From the NCBI GenBank assembly GCA_945901835.1, contig CAMDMH010000075.1, positions 1 to 9,524 on the forward strand: a stretch of 9,524 nt of DNA, written 5' to 3'. Shown piece by piece: positions 4,542 to 9,524 of the stretch; position 1 is the first letter of the stretch; every line of letters starts with the position of its first letter. The notes under the pieces were generated by a model. The model worked only from the letters and a program-made list of their open reading frames with translations, was not told the origin of the DNA and made no database searches. Position numbers and translations under genes: made by a program. Source of the DNA: Devosia equisanguinis (GTDB lineage: Bacteria; Pseudomonadota; Alphaproteobacteria; Rhizobiales; Hyphomicrobiaceae).

Positions 4542-6380
4542 ATGCGCATTCTCGGCATATCCGCCTTCTACCACGACAGCGCCGCAGCCCTGCTTGTCGA
4601 GGGCCGGCCGGTCGCTGCGGCACAGGAAGAGCGGTTCACCCGCAAGAAGCACGATCCGGCCTTCCCCGAGCATGCCATCCGCTATTGCCTCGCCGAAGGC
4701 GGCATGACGTTCGACGATCTCGACCATGTCGTGTTCTTCGAAAAACCACTGCTGAAGTTCGAGCGGCTACTCGAGACCTATCTCGCCAATGCGCCGCGCG
4801 GCTACCAGTCGTTCAAGATGGCACTGCCGGTCTGGCTCAAGGAGAAGCTGTTCCAGAAGCCCGGCATGCTGAAGGAACTCGCGCAGTTCTCAGCCTCCGG
4901 CAAGGGTATCGAGGACAAACTTCTGTTCGCCGAGCACCACCAGAGCCACGCGGCGTCTGCGTTCTTTCCTTCGCCGTTCGACGAAGCCGTCGTCCTCACT
5001 ATGGATGGCGTCGGCGAGTGGGCCACCACATCCGTCGCCATCGGACGCGGCTCGAGGCTCGAAACGGTCAAAGAGATCCACTGGCCGCACTCGCTCGGCC
5101 TGCTCTACTCCGCGTTCACCTATTACACCGGATTCCGCGTGAACTCGGGCGAGTACAAGGTGATGGGCCTCGCACCCTACGGCGAGCCGAAATACAAGCA
5201 GCTCATTCTCGACAATCTCATCGACGTGAAGCCCGACGGCAGCTTCTGGCTCGACCAGAGCTACTTCGACTACGCCACCGGCCTCACGATGACGTCAAAA
5301 AAGTTCGACCGGCTGTTCGGCGCGCCGCCGCGCAAGGCTGAAAGTCCGCTGACGCAGCGCGACATGGATCTCGCCGCGTCCGTTCAGGCGGTCACCGAAG
5401 AGGTCATGCTGCGGATGGTGCGCGATCTCGCGCAGTCGACCGGCATCAAGAACCTCTGCATGGCCGGCGGCGTCGCGCTCAACTGCGTCGCCAACGGGAA
5501 GATCCTGCGCGATGGCGCGTTCGAGCGCATCTGGGTGCAGCCGGCCGCCGGCGATGCGGGCGGCGCTCTCGGCGCTGCCTACGCGGCACATGCGATGCAC
5601 GCCAAGCAGCCGCGCTATCTCAACGGCGCCATGGACGGCATGAAGGGCTCGTATCTCGGCCCGCAGTTCGACCAGGCCGACATCGAAAAGCGACTCACGG
5701 CTGCGGGCGCGCGCTTCACGTCGCACTCGGAAGCCGACATGGTCGAGCGCACCGTCGATGCGCTCGAAGCCGGCCACGCCATCGGCTGGTTCCAGGGACG
5801 CATGGAGTTCGGACCGCGCGCGCTCGGCGCCCGCTCGATCATCGGCGACCCGCGCAATCCAGAAATGCAGAAGAACCTCAACCTCAAGATCAAGTATCGC
5901 GAGAGCTTCCGGCCGTTCGCGCCCTCCGTGCTCGCCGAAGACGTCGGCGACTACTTCGAGCACGAGGTCGAGAGCCCGTACATGCTGATGGTCGCCGACG
6001 TGAAGCGCAATCGCCGCCGCACCATGACTTCCGAGCAGGAGGCGCTGTTCGGCATCGAGAAACTCAATGTGCCGCGCTCCGATCTGCCGGCGATCACGCA
6101 CGTCGACTATTCCGCGCGTATCCAGACGGTGCACGCCGAGACGAACCCGCGCTACCACCAGCTGATTTCGGCATTCAAAAAGCGCACCGGCTGCCCGGTC
6201 GTCGTCAACACGAGCTTCAACGTGCGCGGCGAGCCGATCGTGCACACGCCAGAGGACGCGTTCCGCTGCTTCATGGGCTGCGAGATGGAAACCCTCGTCG
6301 TCGGCAACTGCGTCCTGTCGAAGCCCGACCAGGATCCCGCGCTCAAGATCGACTACAAGGACAAGTTCGATCTGGATTGA
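4542..6380 (+). CDS. NodU/TobZ/SxtI-type O-carbamoyltransferase
   Basis: A 612-residue cytoplasmic enzyme of the family that transfers carbamoyl from carbamoyl phosphate, via carbamoyl-adenylate, to a hydroxyl of a sugar, antibiotic or toxin. It starts MRILGISAFYHDSAAAL. The Kae1-like domain has the HHQSHAASAF motif (H132, H133, H136), MDGVGEW and CMAGGVALNC (307 onward). The C-terminal YrdC-like part has MEFGPRALG (421-429), RESFRPFAPSVL and NTSFNVRGEP (556-565). All key motifs are intact and the length is normal. It lies downstream of SxtJ-like and DUF5989 genes, the same company as saxitoxin sxtI. The acceptor cannot be predicted: no glycosyltransferase, polyketide or amidinotransferase genes are nearby. 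It ends 11 bp from the converging transglutaminase-like gene, with no terminator between them. A 290-codon overlapping frame at its start is a shadow. Confidence 0.95.
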   Translation: MRILGISAFYHDSAAALLVEGRPVAAAQEERFTRKKHDPAFPEHAIRYCLAEGGMTFDDLDHVVFFEKPLLKFERLLETYLANAPRGYQSFKMALPVWLKEKLFQKPGMLKELAQFSASGKGIEDKLLFAEHHQSHAASAFFPSPFDEAVVLTMDGVGEWATTSVAIGRGSRLETVKEIHWPHSLGLLYSAFTYYTGFRVNSGEYKVMGLAPYGEPKYKQLILDNLIDVKPDGSFWLDQSYFDYATGLTMTSKKFDRLFGAPPRKAESPLTQRDMDLAASVQAVTEEVMLRMVRDLAQSTGIKNLCMAGGVALNCVANGKILRDGAFERIWVQPAAGDAGGALGAAYAAHAMHAKQPRYLNGAMDGMKGSYLGPQFDQADIEKRLTAAGARFTSHSEADMVERTVDALEAGHAIGWFQGRMEFGPRALGARSIIGDPRNPEMQKNLNLKIKYRESFRPFAPSVLAEDVGDYFEHEVESPYMLMVADVKRNRRRTMTSEQEALFGIEKLNVPRSDLPAITHVDYSARIQTVHAETNPRYHQLISAFKKRTGCPVVVNTSFNVRGEPIVHTPEDAFRCFMGCEMETLVVGNCVLSKPDQDPALKIDYKDKFDLD

Positions 6381-6391
6381 GCCGAAGCGAG

Positions 6392-7198
6392 CTAGAGCAT
6401 CTCGTCGGTCCAGACCCGGAAGCCTTCGAGCGTATTGGGGCCGAAGGTCGTGACCATCGCGACATCGGCAGCGTCACGACCACGAGCGATCAATACGCGT
6501 CCGATCCGTGGCGTATTGTTGCGGGGATCGAAGGTCTGCCACCGGCCGTCGAGATATGCCTCGAACCAAGCTGCGAAATCGCCCGGCGGGAACGGCGCCG
6601 GCGTCCCGATGTCGCTCAGATAGCCGGTGCAGTATCTGGCGGGAATGTTTAGCGCGCGGCAGAATGCGATCGCCAGATGGGCGTAGTCGCGGCAGACGCC
6701 GGTCCCTTCCTGGTAGGCTTCCGCAGCGGTTCGTGTCGCGCGCGCGTTCGCATAGTTGAAGACGATGCGGTCGTGCACGAAATCGCAAATCGCTTGCACG
6801 CGGCCCTAGCCGGGCTTTGCTTTTCCGAACAACTCCCAGCTCATATCGAGCAACTTGTCGCTCTCGCAAAAGCGGCTGGCCAGCAAGAACGTCAGCGCGT
6901 CATCGGGGAGAAGCTCGACGGGCACTTGACCTGCGCCGGTCGAGGTCGGATCGGGTCTGCCGCTGTCGCGAATCTGCGTGTCCGCGAAGATGCGGAATAG
7001 TCCCGCAGGCGCGATCACACGGCTGCACCAGTTACCGAAGCCATCTCGGTAGCCCGTGATGGCGGACGATGGGCTCGTCAGAATATGATCGGGTCCGGCG
7101 AGATCGCCGACGCGGGTGTGATGCACATTAAGCACCATCAGGCAGGGCGTCGGATGCGGGAACCGATACTGGAATTCGTAGCCGATCCGGAATTTCAA
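6392..7198 (-). pseudogene. Transglutaminase-like protein gene interrupted by one amber codon
   Basis: The frame from 7198 to 6392 reads as one 268-residue transglutaminase-family protein, except for a TAG at 6806-6808 (codon 131). The N-terminal half (MKFRIGYEFQYRFPHPTPCLMVL) is the bacterial transglutaminase N-terminal beta domain. The C-terminal half is the papain-like core, with GVCRDYAH (C169) and TFDPRNN (D224). The usual HAW histidine is replaced: the sequence is DFAAWFEAYL (207-216), Ala at 209; as I recall, relatives of this subfamily also lack it. Around the stop the reading is AKPG-stop-GRVQAI, where relatives have Trp in a PPGWARVQAI context, so TGG to TAG fits. A GTG at 6799 could restart the second half. 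Either a recent nonsense mutation or a sequencing error is likely. The family substrate is unknown (protease or amidase-like activity). Confidence 0.85.
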
Positions 7199-7635
7199 GA
7201 TCCACTCGCTGACCGTTGGCGGTGCGAAGCGACGGCCAATGACGAGTATATGGTAGCTCGGGGCCAGAACAGTAAGGACATTGCCGCCGATTGAACGATT
7301 TCGCGCTCCCGCGCGAAGCGAGGCTAGCCTCGCGCTCCATCGAGGGATGTATCCCTCGAACTCCCTCTATTTTTGTCTCTCGTGTCCGTGTCCTCGGCCG
7401 AGGCGCGAGGTTGTGGAGCGCAACCTCCGACACGAACAGCACAGTGCGCAACACGTTCGGGTCAAGGTCCCGCATGACCGCGGGAAGTCGCGGTCTCAGG
7501 GAAAGCGAGAGATGGGGGCGTGCACTACCTATCCTCTTGCGGCCCCGGCCGAGGTGTGAGCCGAGAGCCGGGAACTTTCCGCGAGGTTGTCGCGAACGAC
7601 CTTCGCCAAGCAAGGGGAAGGGAAGGCGCGGACGA
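7199..7635. other. Palindrome-dense intergenic region
   Basis: These 437 bp lie upstream of the transglutaminase-like gene and downstream of the dioxygenase beta gene. No open frame here looks like a protein. Perfect palindromes follow one another: GCGAGGC-TA-GCCTCGC (7318-7333), TCGAGGGAT-GT-ATCCCTCGA (7340-7359), CCTCGGCCGAGG (7392-7403), GAGGTTG-N7-CAACCTC (7407-7427) and GACCGCG-N6-CGCGGTC (7476-7495). GCGAGGTTGT occurs twice in direct orientation (7405-7414 and 7581-7590). It looks like a mosaic of repeat elements or the remains of one. None is followed by a T-run in the direction expected for terminating the dioxygenase genes. Confidence 0.55.
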
Positions 7636-8148
7636 TCAAATCGGGATCACCAGCAGCGTGTCGATCTGTCGGCTGTCGAGGATGCAGGTGCGTTCGGTGA
7701 GGAGGAGATGGCCGCCGGCCTCGACGAAGCGGTCGGCATAGCGGCCGCAGACGAACAAGGTCATCGGGCCGGAGACCAGCGTGCGGAAAACCGTGAAATT
7801 GCTCTCCGATCGCCAACCGTCGCCGTCGCGGCCGATGAGCTTCGTCGCGCTGACCTGATGGCAGTAGACGTGCGGCTCGTAGATGTTGGCGGTGCGCAGC
7901 GCTGAAATGCGGTCAGACAGCATGCCGCGGCCGGTCGCGTAGATGAGGCTCAAGGGCAGGCCGCGCTCGCGGTTCTCGCGGGTGATGACACGATAGACGC
8001 CGTCGCCCGTGAAGAAGTCGGGCCACTGCTCCAGGCGGTCGCTGTCGATCGCGTTGGCGTAGTCGGCGTTGAACGCATCGATGCGGGCGCGGATGGTCAG
8101 CGCTTCGGGCGAGGTATCTTGGAAGAGTGGCGGCTTGGGGGAATTCAT
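7636..8148 (-). CDS. Aromatic-ring-hydroxylating dioxygenase beta (small) subunit
   Basis: A 170-residue SnoaL/cystatin-fold subunit that packs with the Rieske alpha subunit, usually as an alpha3-beta3 hexamer, and supports the structure without catalytic metals. Features are the N-terminal helix region (RIDAFNADYANAIDSDRLEQWPDFFTGDGVYRV in two pieces, about 23-55), the central HVYCHQVSATK, and the typical C-terminal strand ERTCILDSRQIDTLLVIP. Length is normal. The ATG at 8148 was chosen over one at 8262, because the longer start would read through an intergenic palindrome and add 38 basic residues foreign to the family; a GAAGG stands just upstream. It follows the alpha gene by 98 bp and is probably co-transcribed with it. 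Confidence 0.9.
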   Translation of the reverse strand: MNSPKPPLFQDTSPEALTIRARIDAFNADYANAIDSDRLEQWPDFFTGDGVYRVITRENRERGLPLSLIYATGRGMLSDRISALRTANIYEPHVYCHQVSATKLIGRDGDGWRSESNFTVFRTLVSGPMTLFVCGRYADRFVEAGGHLLLTERTCILDSRQIDTLLVIPI

Positions 8149-8174
8149 TGTGGGCCTTCGGCGCTTCTTGTGCT

Positions 8175-8221
8175 GAGTCCCGGATCTCGCTCGCCGAGGC
8201 TCGCTTCGTCCGGGATGACGA
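8175..8221. repeat. REP-like palindromic element between dioxygenase alpha and beta genes
   Basis: TCCCGGA (8178-8184) and TCCGGGA (8209-8215) bracket a 24-nt GC-rich loop that itself contains CTCG/CGAG complementarity; the flank reads GTCATCCCGGAC on the minus strand. From memory, extragenic palindromes with this GTCATCCCGGA...TCCGGGAC layout are dispersed in Bradyrhizobium-like genomes. The element occupies about half of the gap inside the presumed operon. It could give the two subunits unequal mRNA stability. Confidence 0.55.
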
Positions 8222-8246
8222 GTGCCTATAGGTGCCGTCGCGCAGA

Positions 8247-9506
8247 CTAGATGTGCATGCACTCGCGCCAGGCTTTCCAGAAGCCGCGCACAGCACTTTC
8301 CGTCACGCGGCTGCCCTGGCTCGGCTCGATCGTGCGGCCGCCCATCGGCATCACGGTGCGGCCCGCGGGGTCGGATTGCGCCGCTTGCTGCACCCAGCCG
8401 CCGACGCAGCCATCTTCCATCGAGATGAAGCCCGCGGGGCCGACGAGATTATTGGTCTTCAGACGATGCTCGATCATCTCGGCGTCGTCATCCTCGAAGC
8501 CGAGGATCGTCCAGATCAGCTCGGACTTGTCGACGCCACGCGGCACGAGCTGGCGGACGGCGAGGCAGTTCTGGATCTGCTGGATCACCGTCCCGGGGAA
8601 GACGCTCTGGATCGAGTTCGTCACGAGATCGCCGAGCTCGAGCTTGTGCGCCATCATCGTGGGATCCGCGAGCTTGTACTGGTCCTTCAGCGAACGCACC
8701 TTCTCGCGGGTGGTCGCCTGGTCTTCGAGCGCGACGCGCTCGGTCCAGCTCAGGTGGTGCCAGCCGTTCGGCGAAAGCTTGATGCCGCCACCCATCGAGG
8801 GGCGCACGATGCCGAACGTGTTGTGGAACACATGCAGAAGGCTGGCGTGGTAGCTGTCCTTGGTGTTCTCGGAGTAGAGCTTCCAGTTGTTCGGCAGAAT
8901 CTGGCTGTGATAGCCGAGAACCTTCAGCGGCTTGATCATCACGCGATCGATAGAGGCCGCCAGCTCGCCGCCGATGTAGTCGACGAAATCGGGCGTCTCG
9001 TCGGAGAACGTGCCGAACACGATGCCTTTGTAGGTTTCGACGCGCAGGCGTCTGAGGCCGTGCTGGGTAATGTCGAAGTCGTCGGAGAGACCGCCTTTGC
9101 CGCCGACGCCGCGCTTGAAGGCGACGCCGGTGAGCTTGCCGGTGAGGTCGTAGACCCAGTTGTGATAGACGCAAGTCAGCTCGCGCACGTTGCCGTGCGG
9201 CTTGTAGCAGACGAGCGAGCCCTTGTGCGCGCAGCGGTTGAGCAGCGCGTTGATCCGGCCGGTCTCGTCGCGGTTGACGATGACGGGGGCGTTGCCGACG
9301 TAGCTGGTGCGGTAGTCGCCGGGATTGGGGATCTCGGCCTCGACGCACAACAGGTTCCAGGTCGGACCCTGGAAGATGCGGGCCTGCTCGGCGTCATAGA
9401 TCGCCTGATCCGTGTAGACCTGAAAGGGAACCCGCGAAACGTCCTCGCCGGGCCATTCGAAGCCCAGCGCGGTGTCGCCGCCCTGGTGAAATGCCGGTGT
9501 GTCCAT
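8247..9506 (-). CDS. Aromatic-ring-hydroxylating dioxygenase alpha (large) subunit, Rieske type
   Basis: A 419-residue catalytic subunit that adds both atoms of O2 to an aromatic ring as a cis-dihydroxylation. The Rieske [2Fe-2S] motif is C92-x-H94-x17-C112-x2-H115. The mononuclear iron site is H220 and H225 in KDSYHASLLH with D365 in SMEDGCVGG; D217 is the electron-bridging Asp. All ligands are present, so it should be active given electron donors. The N-terminal region and the GVAFKRGVGGKGG segment resemble the anthranilate/salicylate-type branch (AndAc-like), from memory, so a carboxylated aromatic substrate is a guess. Ferredoxin and reductase genes are not in the window and may lie beyond the right edge or elsewhere. 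The ATG at 9506 has a strong ribosome site. Confidence 0.95.
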   Translation of the reverse strand: MDTPAFHQGGDTALGFEWPGEDVSRVPFQVYTDQAIYDAEQARIFQGPTWNLLCVEAEIPNPGDYRTSYVGNAPVIVNRDETGRINALLNRCAHKGSLVCYKPHGNVRELTCVYHNWVYDLTGKLTGVAFKRGVGGKGGLSDDFDITQHGLRRLRVETYKGIVFGTFSDETPDFVDYIGGELAASIDRVMIKPLKVLGYHSQILPNNWKLYSENTKDSYHASLLHVFHNTFGIVRPSMGGGIKLSPNGWHHLSWTERVALEDQATTREKVRSLKDQYKLADPTMMAHKLELGDLVTNSIQSVFPGTVIQQIQNCLAVRQLVPRGVDKSELIWTILGFEDDDAEMIEHRLKTNNLVGPAGFISMEDGCVGGWVQQAAQSDPAGRTVMPMGGRTIEPSQGSRVTESAVRGFWKAWRECMHI

Positions 9507-9524
9507 CTCCGTCTCCTTATCGTC
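9507..9524 (-). promoter_or_regulatory. Ribosome binding site of the dioxygenase alpha gene
   Basis: On the minus strand AAGGAG stands 6 nt before the ATG, a near-perfect Shine-Dalgarno match that fixes the alpha start. The promoter lies outside the window. Confidence 0.75.

Noticed and set aside
4469..5341. 290-codon plus-strand frame overlapping the start of the carbamoyltransferase gene
   Set aside because: It is Arg/His/Pro-rich, without motifs, and lies inside a gene with complete family motifs in another frame; typical of GC-rich shadow frames.
5295..6245. 316-codon minus-strand frame opposite the carbamoyltransferase
   Set aside because: Antisense shadow of a well-supported gene; no ribosome site or recognisable domain.
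7340..7376. Palindrome followed by CTATTTTTGTC as a plus-strand terminator
   Set aside because: No plus-strand gene ends nearby, and the T-run is separated from the stem by about 10 nt.
7128..7613. 161-codon minus-strand frame across the palindrome-dense gap
   Set aside because: It would overlap the transglutaminase-like start and read through palindromes; composition is unlike the neighbouring genes.
8488..9348. 286-codon minus-strand frame within the dioxygenase alpha gene
   Set aside because: Its composition is extremely Arg-rich, and the overlapping frame contains the Rieske and iron ligands; a shadow.
3665..9506. A saxitoxin-like pathway combining the carbamoyltransferase trio with the Rieske dioxygenase
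   Set aside because: Saxitoxin Rieske enzymes (SxtT/SxtH) are not alpha/beta aromatic dioxygenases as here. The genes lie on opposite strands with a broken gene between them, and the amidinotransferase and polyketide genes are absent.

Overview
The window looks like a piece of an alphaproteobacterial chromosome, most likely Hyphomicrobiales (Rhizobiales). The support is the gene content and codon style: GC-rich coding, a rhizobial-type DnaA and S20, a rhizobial-type rhodanese, and a TTAA-N7-TTAA site of the CtrA type. No genus is assigned.

Left part (1-3222, all genes on the minus strand). dnaA runs off the left edge, with only its last few codons missing. Upstream of it lie a single-domain rhodanese, about 780 bp of non-coding DNA, and rpsT (ribosomal protein S20) with a clear intrinsic terminator. 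The non-coding stretch is relatively AT-rich for this sequence. It carries a near-consensus DnaA box between two GANTC (CcrM) sites, one full CtrA-type site and several inverted repeats, so it is a candidate replication origin or cell-cycle control region. This is not proven, because only one good DnaA box is visible.

Middle part (3223-6380, plus strand). After a 440-bp non-coding stretch with a nested inverted-repeat element comes a three-gene run: a small three-helix membrane protein (SxtJ-like), a 50-residue single-helix protein (DUF5989/SxtK-like) and a large NodU/TobZ/SxtI-type carbamoyltransferase. Homologues of these three travel together in saxitoxin clusters and in unrelated bacteria. 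Here they stand without other biosynthetic genes, so the carbamoyl acceptor is unknown. Both gaps between the genes hold perfect inverted repeats; the first gap has a striking nested hairpin that starts right after the first stop codon.

Right part (6392-9506, minus strand). A transglutaminase-like gene converges on the carbamoyltransferase gene and is cut by one in-frame amber codon, while the frame stays open on both sides. A palindrome-dense, gene-free stretch of about 440 bp follows. Last come the beta and alpha subunit genes of a Rieske aromatic-ring-hydroxylating dioxygenase, separated by a REP-like palindrome. Their ferredoxin and reductase partners are not in the window.

The three parts look functionally independent: replication and translation core genes, a membrane-associated carbamoylation module, and aromatic catabolism.
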